DNA from: Fibrisoma limi BUZ 3
Lineage (GTDB): Bacteria > Bacteroidota > Bacteroidia > Cytophagales > Spirosomataceae
Assembly: GCF_000296815.2 (NCBI RefSeq)
Contig: NZ_CAIT01000009.1
Span: 1,488,001-1,552,000 of the forward strand
DNA length: 64,000 bases
Reading direction: 5' to 3'
Part shown: in pieces, positions 16,713 to 25,059 of the stretch
Layout of the letters: every line of letters starts with the position of its first letter
Numbering within the stretch: position 1 is the stretch's first letter
The notes under the pieces: generated by a model
Seen by the model: only the letters and a program-made list of their open reading frames with translations
Databases searched by the model: none
What the model was told of the DNA's origin: nothing
Program-made: the position numbers and the translations under genes

Positions 16713-18236
16713 ATGACTTTGCTTAACACCACGCTTAAATGGCTCCTCGAACGACGCTTACCGCGCATTGAGGCCATGAAGAAGCACCCGGGCGAGGTGC
16801 AACAGAGGGTGTTTAATCAGCTTATTGGACGGGGGCGTCGTACTGAATGGGGACGCCGATACCACTACAAGTCCATCCGAACAGTCGAGGATTTTCAGAG
16901 ACAGGTACCTGTTTCGTCGTACGAAGATTTATTCCCCTACATTGAACGGGTAATGAAAGGCGAGAACAATGTACTTTGGCCATCGCCCGTACGTTGGTTC
17001 TCCAAATCATCGGGTACAACCAACGCCCGCAGCAAGTTCATTCCCGTTACGTCTGAATCGCTTGACGAAGCTCATTTCAAGGGCGGTAAAGATCTGATGG
17101 CACTCTACATCGCCAACAACCCCGACAGCCGCACGTTTGAAGGAAAAGGGCTATCGATTGGTGGCAGTCTCCACGAAAATCCGTTTAGCTCCAACGGTGT
17201 TGTCGGCGACGTATCGGCGGTTGTTATGAAAAACCTGCCGAGCTGGGCACAATACATTCGAACTCCATCGCTTGACGTTGCCCTCATGAGTGAATGGGAA
17301 GCCAAGATGGAACGGATGGCCGAGGTGACTGCGCAGGAGAACGTAACGAGCATTCTTGGCGTACCGACTTGGGCGCTTGTGTTGCTGGACAAAATTCTGG
17401 CCCGCACCGGCAAATCCAACATCCTGGAGGTCTGGCCTAATTTCGAAGTGTTCATTCACGGGGCGGTTAACTTCCAACCCTATCGAGATCTGTTCAGGCA
17501 ACAGGTATTTCCCTCGGCCAGCGTCCGCTACCTCGAAGTCTATAACGCATCAGAAGGATTCTTTGCTATTCAGGACGATCTATCGCGCATCGGTGAAATG
17601 CTGCTCATGCTCGACTACGGGATCTTCTACGAGTTTGTGCCGATGGAAGAAGCTAACAACCCCTTCCCTAAAGCCCTGACGATTGAAGAGGTTGAGTTGA
17701 ACAAGAACTACGCACTCGTGGTCTCAACCAACGGCGGCTTGTGGCGCTATCAGGTAGGCGATACGGTTCGGTTTACCTCACTCTATCCGCACCGCCTGAA
17801 GGTTAGCGGCCGAACCAAACACTTTATCAACGCCTTTGGGGAGGAGGTAATCGTCGAAAACGCCGAAATTGCCGTAACTCGGGCCAGTGAAGCCACCGGT
17901 GCCATTATTGCCGATTATACTGCCGGGCCGGTTTACATGGGCAACGGCACCAATGGCCGACACGAATGGATTATTGAATTTTCGCAGGAGCCTGACAACC
18001 AGCAGCGCTTTAATCAACTACTCGACGAAACGCTCCGGGAGGTCAATTCTGATTACGATGCCAAACGCTACAACGACATGGTGCTGAAACGGCCGATCGT
18101 TCATGTAGTACCACGCGGCACGTTCTACGGCTGGATGAAGCATAAAGGCAAACTGGGTGGTCAGCACAAAGTACCCCGACTGGCTAATTCCCGCGAGTAC
18201 CTGGATGATATCCTGGGACACCTGCTTGAACTGTAA
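16713..18236 (+). CDS. GH3 auxin-responsive promoter family protein
   Basis: A 507-residue member of the adenylate-forming GH3 family, whose plant members conjugate jasmonate or auxin to amino acids. The ATP-binding SKSSGTTNARSKFIPVT lies near residue 98, YNASEGFFAIQ near 277, and GLWRYQVGDTVRFTS near 345. Bacteroidetes commonly carry one copy; its substrate there is unknown. It follows the phosphodiesterase gene on the same strand by 71 nt and converges with the flavin reductase gene. Confidence 0.92.
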   Translation: MTLLNTTLKWLLERRLPRIEAMKKHPGEVQQRVFNQLIGRGRRTEWGRRYHYKSIRTVEDFQRQVPVSSYEDLFPYIERVMKGENNVLWPSPVRWFSKSSGTTNARSKFIPVTSESLDEAHFKGGKDLMALYIANNPDSRTFEGKGLSIGGSLHENPFSSNGVVGDVSAVVMKNLPSWAQYIRTPSLDVALMSEWEAKMERMAEVTAQENVTSILGVPTWALVLLDKILARTGKSNILEVWPNFEVFIHGAVNFQPYRDLFRQQVFPSASVRYLEVYNASEGFFAIQDDLSRIGEMLLMLDYGIFYEFVPMEEANNPFPKALTIEEVELNKNYALVVSTNGGLWRYQVGDTVRFTSLYPHRLKVSGRTKHFINAFGEEVIVENAEIAVTRASEATGAIIADYTAGPVYMGNGTNGRHEWIIEFSQEPDNQQRFNQLLDETLREVNSDYDAKRYNDMVLKRPIVHVVPRGTFYGWMKHKGKLGGQHKVPRLANSREYLDDILGHLLEL

Positions 18237-18710
18237 TCAGCCTCTCACCAATTTTCTTTCCTTTAGAAACTGATACGTCATCACTGTTTTATCATCGTTC
18301 AGCACATGCTGTTTCAGTACCTCGCAGATAAACAATTCGTGATCGCCAGCGTCGGTGCTATGGAGCACGCTGCACTGAACGTATCCGATTGCTTCGGTCA
18401 GGTATGGACAATTGCGTTCGTCCAACGCATACGGCAGCCGCCTGAACTTATCGTGGTCTCGTCCCGATTGCTGCCCCAGCTTTCTGATCAGACTGGTCTG
18501 TTCCGTTGATAACAGGTTGATGTTAAGTAAGCCACTTTCCCGAACCAGTTCGATGGTGTAATCCACTTTGTAAAGGGCAACCGCCACCACCTTCCCTCCC
18601 ATAGCGGTTTGCGTGAGCCACGTAACGATATTAGCATTCCGCCGGTCGCCGGCCACTGTCGTTATCGCGTGTACATCGTAATTTTTATATTTCAGCAATC
18701 GTTTAGGCAT
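18237..18710 (-). CDS. Flavin reductase family protein
   Basis: A protein of about 157 residues with the FMN-binding split-barrel fold typical of flavin reductase-like proteins. Early sequence reads ITTVAGDRRNANIVTWLTQTAMGG, then KVDYTIELVRESGLLNINLLS. The start at 18710 (MPKRLLKYKNYD) is chosen because similarity begins there. An upstream Met at 18839 would overlap the divergent ispH start and adds 43 residues with no family character. The electron donor and partner enzyme cannot be told from the sequence. Confidence 0.85.
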   Translation of the reverse strand: MPKRLLKYKNYDVHAITTVAGDRRNANIVTWLTQTAMGGKVVAVALYKVDYTIELVRESGLLNINLLSTEQTSLIRKLGQQSGRDHDKFRRLPYALDERNCPYLTEAIGYVQCSVLHSTDAGDHELFICEVLKQHVLNDDKTVMTYQFLKERKLVRG

Positions 18711-18776
18711 GTGTACTGACTGGTTGTTCTGTGAAGTTGAACAAAGCCAAAAATGACTTTGTTGACTAGATAGACG

Positions 18777-18784
18777 TACCTTTG
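18777..18784 (+). promoter_or_regulatory. ispH promoter, -7 element
   Basis: TACCTTTG matches TAnnTTTG and lies 45 nt upstream of the ispH ATG, in the gap between the divergent flavin reductase and ispH genes. Confidence 0.5.
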
Positions 18785-18829
18785 TGTGTTGATAGTCATA
18801 CATCAACACACTGACTGACGGCCGGCTCC

Positions 18830-20059
18830 ATGAAATCATTCAACATTCCAGAATACTACCGTAGCAGCATCATTACGCCCCTCAAGGAATTTCGGCGGAA
18901 ACGCGACAAGCTGAAGCGTGATTTTACACCAACATTGCTGGATTTCGGCCCGATTCGGTTTTACATCGCCCGCCATTTTGGGTTCTGCTACGGCGTAGAG
19001 AACGCGGTTGAAATCGCTTACAAAGCCATTGCTGAGAACCCCGGCAAACGAATCTTTCTATTGAGCGAAATGATTCATAATCCCGATGTCAATGCCGATT
19101 TACAAAGCCGGGGGGTTCGGTTTTTGATGGATACGTCGGGTCGTCAGCTTACGCCCTGGTCCGAGCTGACGCCTGAGGATGTGGTTATCATTCCGGCGTT
19201 TGGTACAACGCTCGAAACGCAGCAGCAATTAGCCGCCATTGGACTGGATATTGAGAAGTATGATACTACCTGCCCGTTTGTCGAGAAGGTCTGGAACAAA
19301 GCCAGTCAGATTGGCCAGAAGCATTATTCGGTAGTTGTGCATGGAAAACCATCTCACGAAGAGACCCGCGCTACGTTTTCGCACAGTAAAGAAAGCGCTC
19401 CCACTGTAGTGGTTAAAAATATGGCTCAGGCTCAGCGACTGGCCAAGTACATTACGGGTGAACTGCCCCGCGAGCAGTTTTTTGACGAATTTGCCGGACA
19501 ATATTCTGATGGGTTTGACCCGGACCGTGATCTGCAACGCATTGGTGTTGTGAACCAGACTACAATGCTGGCGTCTGATACGCAGGGCATCGCCGACTAC
19601 CTGAAACAGGTAATGATTCAGAAGCATAACCTGACGCCAGATCAGGTTGACGAACGGTTCGCCAATACCCGGGATACGCTCTGTTACGCCACTAACGATA
19701 ACCAGGACGCTACGTATGCCCTGCTAACCTATCCTGCTGACTTTGCGGTAGTAGCTGGTGGCTATAATAGTTCAAACACATCGCATATAGTCGAACTGTG
19801 TGAGGAAAAGCTCCCTACGTATTTTATCGAATCGGAACAGAAGATCTTATCCAACACCCTGATTCGCCATTTCGACCTACATGGCAAGCAAGAAGTCGTT
19901 ACAGAAAACTACCTTCCGGCCAACCGACCGGTTACGGTTCTGCTTACCTGCGGAGCCTCCTGCCCTGACGCTGTCGTAGAAGGCATCCTGGTGAAGCTGG
20001 TCAGCTTCTTTCCCGACGCCCATTCGGTAGATGAGGTGATGAACGAGTATCAGGCATGA
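18830..20059 (+). CDS. ispH: 4-hydroxy-3-methylbut-2-enyl diphosphate reductase IspH
   Basis: Last enzyme of the MEP pathway: reduces HMBPP to IPP and DMAPP with a [4Fe-4S] cluster. The three conserved Cys are seen in FGFCYGVENAV, TTCPFVEKVW and TCGASCPDAVVEG. HMBPP-binding His residues occur in EMIHNPDVN and VVHGKPSHEET, and the SNTSHIVELCE segment completes the site. At 409 residues it is the long IspH form, with about 40 extra N-terminal residues. It shows that this organism makes isoprenoids by the MEP route, which also feeds the carotenoid pathway. Confidence 0.96.
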   Translation: MKSFNIPEYYRSSIITPLKEFRRKRDKLKRDFTPTLLDFGPIRFYIARHFGFCYGVENAVEIAYKAIAENPGKRIFLLSEMIHNPDVNADLQSRGVRFLMDTSGRQLTPWSELTPEDVVIIPAFGTTLETQQQLAAIGLDIEKYDTTCPFVEKVWNKASQIGQKHYSVVVHGKPSHEETRATFSHSKESAPTVVVKNMAQAQRLAKYITGELPREQFFDEFAGQYSDGFDPDRDLQRIGVVNQTTMLASDTQGIADYLKQVMIQKHNLTPDQVDERFANTRDTLCYATNDNQDATYALLTYPADFAVVAGGYNSSNTSHIVELCEEKLPTYFIESEQKILSNTLIRHFDLHGKQEVVTENYLPANRPVTVLLTCGASCPDAVVEGILVKLVSFFPDAHSVDEVMNEYQA

Positions 20060-20089
20060 GCCAATCTCGAACTGATTCACCAATAGCCA

Positions 20090-21796
20090 CTACCTGACTT
20101 TGATCGTTATCTGCTGACTCTCGTTATGTAGCCTATCAAAAGCCGTGATCGCGTACACGTATTTTTTGGATGGGTCGGCGGTTTTGTCTACGTAGCGTGT
20201 ACACAGTTCCCCCTGACACACCGCCAGAATATGCCGCGGATCATCAAGGTGAATCCTGGGCTTTTTGCCTTCAAATCGGTAGATGACATAGTAATGTGCC
20301 CCGTTTCCATCGGTGGCCGGTTCGGGTTGCTGCCAGAACAATTCAATACCATCCGACGTATCGGCAGCTTTCAAATCCCGGGGTGGCAGGGGCGGGATAC
20401 TGTCGAGCCACGGCATGGAAGGTACCAGCGCCGGGTAACGGTAAAAACTTTGACGTAATGAATCCCGAATCGCCAACGGATTCGTTTTAAGCGATTTAGC
20501 GCTAAAGTAGATGCTGCCGGCTACAGCTCGTTGCTGCCGATTGTAGCGAAGTTGTTCCGGAAACTCTGAAGCATTATACCAGCCTGGATCACGCTCAGAG
20601 CCACGTCCGACACGATAGGCACCATGACCGATGTATAAATGCCGATTGCCGCAGTTTCGTGTCCACCATTCGACCAGTGTCCGATACGGCACACGACCAA
20701 ACTGCGTACTGAAATAAACCTGTGGTGCAATGTAATCTACCCAGCCTTCGCGAGCCCACTTGCGGGTATCAGCGTATAGCTCATAATAGGCCTGGCCGCC
20801 GTTGGTAGCAGATCCATCAGGATCGCTGCTCTGATTTTTCCAGATGCCGAACGGACTGATGCCAAACTTGACGTATGGCTTGTTGGCGCGAATAGAATCC
20901 CTCAGTTCCAGAACTAATCGATTGACATTATCGCGTCGCCAGTCGTCTTTTTTCATGCCGTTGTAATTAGCCTGGTACGTGCTGTCGTCGCGCAGCACCT
21001 GACCGGCAATGGCATACGGGTAGAAATAATCGTCGAAGTGAATACCGTCGACATCATAGTTTCGCACTACGTTTGCCACTACGCCGGCGATATAAGTCCG
21101 CACTTCTGGCAAACCAAGATTAAATAGCTTACGACCACCGTACTCGAGTATCCAACCCGGCTTTCGGAAAACGATGTTGCTCGGCGCAACGCTGGCTGTT
21201 TTGCTGAACGTAGCCCGGTCGAGATTGAACCAGGCATGAAACTCCATGCCCCGGCTGTGGGCTTGCTCGATCATGTATTCGAGCGGATCGTAAAAAGGCT
21301 CTGGCGCTAACCCCTGTTGCCCCATCAGCCATTCCGACCAGGGTTCAGAACTCTTGGCATAAAACGCATCGGCGGCTGCCCGAATCTGCACAACTACCGC
21401 ATTGAGGCCCATTTGTTGTTGCTGATCAAAGAGCGCTACAATTTCCTGCTGCTGGTCGGCCGGCAAGAGCCCCTTCTTACTGGGCCAGTCAATATTGTCT
21501 ACTGTTGCAATCCAGACAGCCCGGAATTCACGCTTTGGTGGCAGCGGTGCCAGCGCCGTCAATTCTTCGGTTTCTACGGTGTCGACCGGAGCCGGAACGA
21601 CAACCGGTGGCCGCGTCGGGACTGGTTTGGCGGCAACGGCAGTGGTCGGTACCGGCTTAGTCGGATTAGGTTTTGCGGCAGTAGGTTTAGGACGGCTAAC
21701 CGGTGGCTTCTTCGTGACTACCGGTTTAGGACGACGGCAGCCATTCCAGAAAAACACAGCCAGAAGCAGAGTAAGACAGGCAACGAAACGGTACAT
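20090..21796 (-). CDS. Family 10 glycosyl-hydrolase-like lipoprotein (GHL10)
   Basis: A 568-residue exported protein with a GHL10 (glycosyl-hydrolase-like 10) TIM barrel. Residues 1-20 are a lipoprotein signal ending in WNGC (Cys20). Residues 21-75 form a Pro/Lys/Val-rich linker. The barrel starts with FRAVWIATVDNIDWPSK and includes VVVQIRAAADAFY, EFHAWFNLDR and DVDGIHFDDYFYPY, where acidic residues are probably catalytic. The last ~100 residues look like a fibronectin type III-like module. The family is thought to act on peptidoglycan or related glycans; the exact substrate is unknown. The gene converges on ispH with a 30-nt gap. Confidence 0.88.
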   Translation of the reverse strand: MYRFVACLTLLLAVFFWNGCRRPKPVVTKKPPVSRPKPTAAKPNPTKPVPTTAVAAKPVPTRPPVVVPAPVDTVETEELTALAPLPPKREFRAVWIATVDNIDWPSKKGLLPADQQQEIVALFDQQQQMGLNAVVVQIRAAADAFYAKSSEPWSEWLMGQQGLAPEPFYDPLEYMIEQAHSRGMEFHAWFNLDRATFSKTASVAPSNIVFRKPGWILEYGGRKLFNLGLPEVRTYIAGVVANVVRNYDVDGIHFDDYFYPYAIAGQVLRDDSTYQANYNGMKKDDWRRDNVNRLVLELRDSIRANKPYVKFGISPFGIWKNQSSDPDGSATNGGQAYYELYADTRKWAREGWVDYIAPQVYFSTQFGRVPYRTLVEWWTRNCGNRHLYIGHGAYRVGRGSERDPGWYNASEFPEQLRYNRQQRAVAGSIYFSAKSLKTNPLAIRDSLRQSFYRYPALVPSMPWLDSIPPLPPRDLKAADTSDGIELFWQQPEPATDGNGAHYYVIYRFEGKKPRIHLDDPRHILAVCQGELCTRYVDKTADPSKKYVYAITAFDRLHNESQQITIKVR

Positions 21797-21840
21797 GTAG
21801 GAATGGAATAATTCTCAAAAATAACGACAGTTCACCATAA

Positions 21841-22008
21841 CTATGCGGACTGACTCGTTGATTTTTGGTATTTGGCCGCGGCCCGGCACCGGTCGCTACA
21901 GTAAATGACATTATCCCAGTCACGTTCCCACTTTTTTCGCCAGGCAAACGGACGCCCACAAACAGGACACGTTTTAGCAGGCAAATCCGATTTTTTCCGC
22001 ATTTTCAT
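21841..22008 (-). CDS. DUF2256 domain-containing protein
   Basis: A 55-residue protein, too short for most ORF callers, with the DUF2256 pattern: [19 protein letters not shown], then [13 protein letters not shown]. The two Cys pairs should bind one zinc ion. The Met two codons downstream (22002) is an alternative start. The gene is head-to-head with a DUF2805 gene, 68 nt apart; these two families often neighbour each other and photolyase/cryptochrome genes in other bacteria. No photolyase is in this window. Function unknown. Confidence 0.9.
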   Translation of the reverse strand: MKMRKKSDLPAKTCPVCGRPFAWRKKWERDWDNVIYCSDRCRAAAKYQKSTSQSA

Positions 22009-22076
22009 GCAGTGAGTAACCGGCTGTTCGTTATCAAAGTTCGAACCATGGCCTGCCGAAGCAGGTTACCAGTAGC

Positions 22077-22364
22077 ATGAAAAACTCAGGAAACGAGTTA
22101 AGCCCGGCCGATATCGATCGAATCATTGAAATGGCGTGGGAAGACCGAACACCCTTCGATGCCATTGAAGCTCAGTTTGGACTAGCTGAGCCGGAGGTCA
22201 TTGCTTTGATGCGTAGAGAACTCAAACCTACCTCTTGGCGGTTGTGGCGAGCCCGCGTCCAGGGCCGCGCTGCCAAACACCGGGCGTTGTCGGCCGTTGA
22301 TGATCACCGGTTTAAGTCATCTCGCCAACGGAACATAACACTCAACAAGGTAACTAAACGTTAA
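22077..22364 (+). CDS. DUF2805 / TIGR03643 family protein
   Basis: A 95-residue protein matching the TIGR03643/DUF2805 family. It starts with an acidic helix (IDRIIEMAWEDRTPFDAIE), continues with a helix-turn-helix-like FGLAEPEVIALMRRELKP, and then SWRLWRARVQGRAAKH. The family function is unknown; a small DNA- or RNA-binding role is plausible from the basic C-terminal half but unproven. It is divergent from the DUF2256 gene. Confidence 0.9.
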   Translation: MKNSGNELSPADIDRIIEMAWEDRTPFDAIEAQFGLAEPEVIALMRRELKPTSWRLWRARVQGRAAKHRALSAVDDHRFKSSRQRNITLNKVTKR

Positions 22365-22492
22365 CGTCTGTATTTGGCCAACAACCTATTCAGCTTAATT
22401 TTGTGCCGTTAAAAAAAGGAATGGACACGATTTTATTTTGTTTTTAGCAAAAAACCAATATCTTTTTAGACTATTTTTCGCTCAAAAGATAG

Positions 22493-22500
22493 TAGCTTTG
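22493..22500 (+). promoter_or_regulatory. Promoter of the Lrp/AsnC gene, -7 element
   Basis: TAGCTTTG matches TAnnTTTG, 37 nt before the ATG of the Lrp/AsnC gene, in an AT-rich gap. Confidence 0.5.
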
Positions 22501-22537
22501 TGCCATTCTGCAACATTATTTCAACATCATTTCGTTT

Positions 22538-23005
22538 ATGAGCCACAAGTTAGATCAGATAGATCGCAAGGTTTTAGAGATTCTGCAATCCAACGCCAAG
22601 ATAACCAACGCCCAGCTTTCTAAAGAGATAGGCCTTTCGCCAGCCCCCACCCTGGAACGTGTTAAAAAGCTTGAAACGTCAGGCATCATACAGAGCTATC
22701 ATGCACAGCTTAACCGCGAGAAGGTTGGTTTGGGCGTAACTACGTTCGTGATGGTTACGCTGGTTGGTCACAAGAAAGACACTACCATGGCGTTTGTCGA
22801 GAAAGCGAACACCATTCCGGAAATCATCGAGTGCCATCACATCACTGGATCAGGTGACTTTTTACTGAAGGTCATTTCCAAAGACATTTCGTCGTATCAG
22901 GCGCTGATGCTTGATGTGATTAATGAAATCGGCGAAGTAGCCAGCACACAAACGATGGTCATTATGTCGACATTCAAGGAAAGCAAAGTACTGCCAATTC
23001 CTTGA
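22538..23005 (+). CDS. Lrp/AsnC family transcriptional regulator
   Basis: A 155-residue regulator with the full Lrp/AsnC layout: a winged helix-turn-helix at residues 4-62 (LDQIDRKVLEILQSNAKIT, then AQLSKEIGLSPAPTLERVKKLE) and a RAM ligand-binding domain near 70-148 (GVTTFVMVTLVG, ECHHITGSGDFLLKVISKD). Members form octamers and often respond to amino acids. Neither neighbour is an amino-acid gene, so the target is unknown. Confidence 0.95.
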   Translation: MSHKLDQIDRKVLEILQSNAKITNAQLSKEIGLSPAPTLERVKKLETSGIIQSYHAQLNREKVGLGVTTFVMVTLVGHKKDTTMAFVEKANTIPEIIECHHITGSGDFLLKVISKDISSYQALMLDVINEIGEVASTQTMVIMSTFKESKVLPIP

Positions 23006-23014
23006 GTAAGGCGA

Positions 23015-23083
23015 AAAAGAAGAGGGGACGAAAAGAGCAGAGGAAGTCATAAACTTCTTTTCTCCTTTCGTCCCCTCTCTTTT
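23015..23083. terminator. Bidirectional terminator hairpin between convergent genes
   Basis: A long imperfect palindrome with purine-rich left arm (AAGAGGGGACGAAA) and pyrimidine-rich right arm (TTTCGTCCCCTCT), plus an inner GAAGT/ACTTC stem. It lies between the Lrp stop and the convergent TPR gene and has A/T tracts on both sides. Confidence 0.7.
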
Positions 23084-23093
23084 GCTGTTAATA

Positions 23094-24314
23094 TTATTCC
23101 CTCCGCTTCCTGCGTTCCTCACGCCGGGACTTCTTAGAGTCATCCAGCGCTTTTTTAGCTTCTTTGTACTGACTCGATTTGCGATCAGCTTTATCCATCA
23201 CTTCTTTAAAGTACGTTCGGGCCAGGTCAACGTTCTTTTCCTCGGTTGCAATTTTCCCTAAATTCAAGACTGACGACAGGTAGTAGCCAGCATCCGTCGA
23301 ATTAGTCTGTTTGGCGTAATCAATAGCTTTCTGATAATTTTCCCGGGCTACCGACAGATTCTTGTAATATAAGTGGTTAATATAAGCCAGTATATAAGCG
23401 GCTGTACGTCCACTAACAGCCTCATAACCAGACTGCCCCCGTTCAATTTTTGTCAGAATATCCTTCGACGTTGACTCTGCTTCGGCCAGCCGTCCGCGAA
23501 CGAAAGCTGAGCGGGCGTAATACCGCTCAAAGAAGGGGTTATCCGGAAACTGCTCGGTCATGTATTTAGCCAGATCGTACGCTTTGTCGTACTGATTCTC
23601 CATGCTGTAAATCTGCAACAGGAAATACCGGGCTTCAATTCGGGTATAAAACGCGGAGTTGGCGGTGGTCTCCAGTTGTTTGATTCCCTGCGTCTTATTC
23701 CCTTTAGGAAAAAACATCAAAATCGGCTTCAACAACGGATAGTTTTCCGGAATCCATTGAGAGTAGTAATTGTACATTCCGTCGCCAAACAAAAGCTCCG
23801 GGCTGAATTCGGTGTTATTCTTACACTTTTCAAAGTACTTGAGCGCATTTTTTCCCGCAACGGTTGCTTTAGCCCACTTCTTCCGTTCAGAGTATAGGCG
23901 CCCCTTGAAGGCATAGGCAGCCGCCAGGAAAAAGGAAGGCTCCACCTTATTCTCGCTTATATCATACAACCGCTCGGCCAACGTAATGGTCGTATCCATA
24001 TAGGCCAGGCAACGATCATCATAGTCTGTTACATCCGTATTGGGCACGATCTTCCACCATTCGGACAGCCCCATCAGGAAGTAGGGCATCGGGTGGCTCG
24101 GGTACCTAACACGAAGCCAGCGAAATTCCTTATCGGCTTCGTAAAATTTATAATTGTACATTTGATTGATTGCCTCAGCGGCTTCAATCTGTACACCAGG
24201 GTGTTTCAACAGCCCATCGTACTTCTTATCAAACGCCGACGGGTCATACAATGCCTGAGCCTGAGCCCAAAAGGCCAGCCCCGTCAGCCACACCGTCAAC
24301 ACGAGTTTTTTCAT
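23094..24314 (-). CDS. Tetratricopeptide-repeat protein, exported
   Basis: A 406-residue exported protein. Residues 1-20 are a signal peptide (LVLTVWLTGLAFWAQAQ). The rest is helical with TPR-like pairs, for example YYARSAFVRGRLAEAESTS and YYLSSVLNLGKIATEEKNVDLARTYF read as two segments, ending in a strongly basic tail (KKSRREERRKRRE). TPR proteins act as scaffolds; the partner is not evident. It converges on the Lrp gene. Confidence 0.85.
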   Translation of the reverse strand: MKKLVLTVWLTGLAFWAQAQALYDPSAFDKKYDGLLKHPGVQIEAAEAINQMYNYKFYEADKEFRWLRVRYPSHPMPYFLMGLSEWWKIVPNTDVTDYDDRCLAYMDTTITLAERLYDISENKVEPSFFLAAAYAFKGRLYSERKKWAKATVAGKNALKYFEKCKNNTEFSPELLFGDGMYNYYSQWIPENYPLLKPILMFFPKGNKTQGIKQLETTANSAFYTRIEARYFLLQIYSMENQYDKAYDLAKYMTEQFPDNPFFERYYARSAFVRGRLAEAESTSKDILTKIERGQSGYEAVSGRTAAYILAYINHLYYKNLSVARENYQKAIDYAKQTNSTDAGYYLSSVLNLGKIATEEKNVDLARTYFKEVMDKADRKSSQYKEAKKALDDSKKSRREERRKRRE

Positions 24315-24490
24315 CGATTGGTTACAGCCTTTTCTGTCTGTTGCTTAACAACTCTTATACAAAAATTTATTTCAATTGCCTCTGGCCTACAACCTTTATG
24401 GCTATTGTTATACATAGAACGTAATCAACGAAAAGTCCGTTTGCTTCCGCTTATTTTTCGGTTATCTTTTGCCTACTGACCCGCCCGCCG

Positions 24491-24498
24491 TATCTTTG
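24491..24498 (+). promoter_or_regulatory. hpt promoter, -7 element
   Basis: TATCTTTG matches TAnnTTTG, 20 nt before the hpt ATG. Confidence 0.5.
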
Positions 24499-24518
24499 AT
24501 CACTCCTCAGGGCAAAAA

Positions 24519-25046
24519 ATGTTAACGATAAACGATAAGACGTTCGTACCATTCATTACCGCTGATACCATCCAGGCACGCGTTCTCGAACTGGCCGGAC
24601 AAATCAACCAGGACTACGCCACCCGGCAACCGTTAATCGTAGTCGTGTTAAACGGGGCCTTCATTTTTGCGGCTGATCTCCTTAAAAACCTGACTATTTC
24701 CTGCGAGATTACCTTCATCCGCGTAGCCTCCTATCAACAAACCTCGTCGACAGGTCAACTCCGTCAGATCCTGGGTTTGTCGCAGTCAGTAGCCAACCGT
24801 GACCTGATCATTGTTGAAGATATTGTTGATACGGGGTTTACCATCAGTGAAATCCGTGACCAGCTCAGTGCCGACGGACCTACCTCCGTTGCCATTGCTA
24901 CGTTGCTCTTTAAGCCGACAGCCCTTCAGAGACCGCTCCAGCTTGACTACGTAGGCTTTGAAATCGAGAATCGCTTCGTGCTGGGCTATGGACTGGACTA
25001 CGACGGCTTAGGGCGCAACACAAGGGACATTCTGGTACTGGCCTGA
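24519..25046 (+). CDS. hpt: Hypoxanthine phosphoribosyltransferase
   Basis: Purine salvage enzyme that joins hypoxanthine (and often guanine) to PRPP, giving IMP or GMP. The 175-residue protein contains the PRPP-binding loop LIIVEDIVDTGFT near residues 94-106, the VVVLNGAFIFAADL segment for pyrophosphate binding, and the C-terminal DYVGFEIENRFVLGYGLDYDG. The length is typical. It converges on nuoD with a 13-nt gap. Confidence 0.95.
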   Translation: MLTINDKTFVPFITADTIQARVLELAGQINQDYATRQPLIVVVLNGAFIFAADLLKNLTISCEITFIRVASYQQTSSTGQLRQILGLSQSVANRDLIIVEDIVDTGFTISEIRDQLSADGPTSVAIATLLFKPTALQRPLQLDYVGFEIENRFVLGYGLDYDGLGRNTRDILVLA

Positions 25047-25059
25047 TCGGCACATTCAC

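Noticed and set aside
18237-18839. Longer flavin reductase starting at 18839
   Set aside because: It would cover the ispH promoter and start, and its 43 extra residues have no family similarity.
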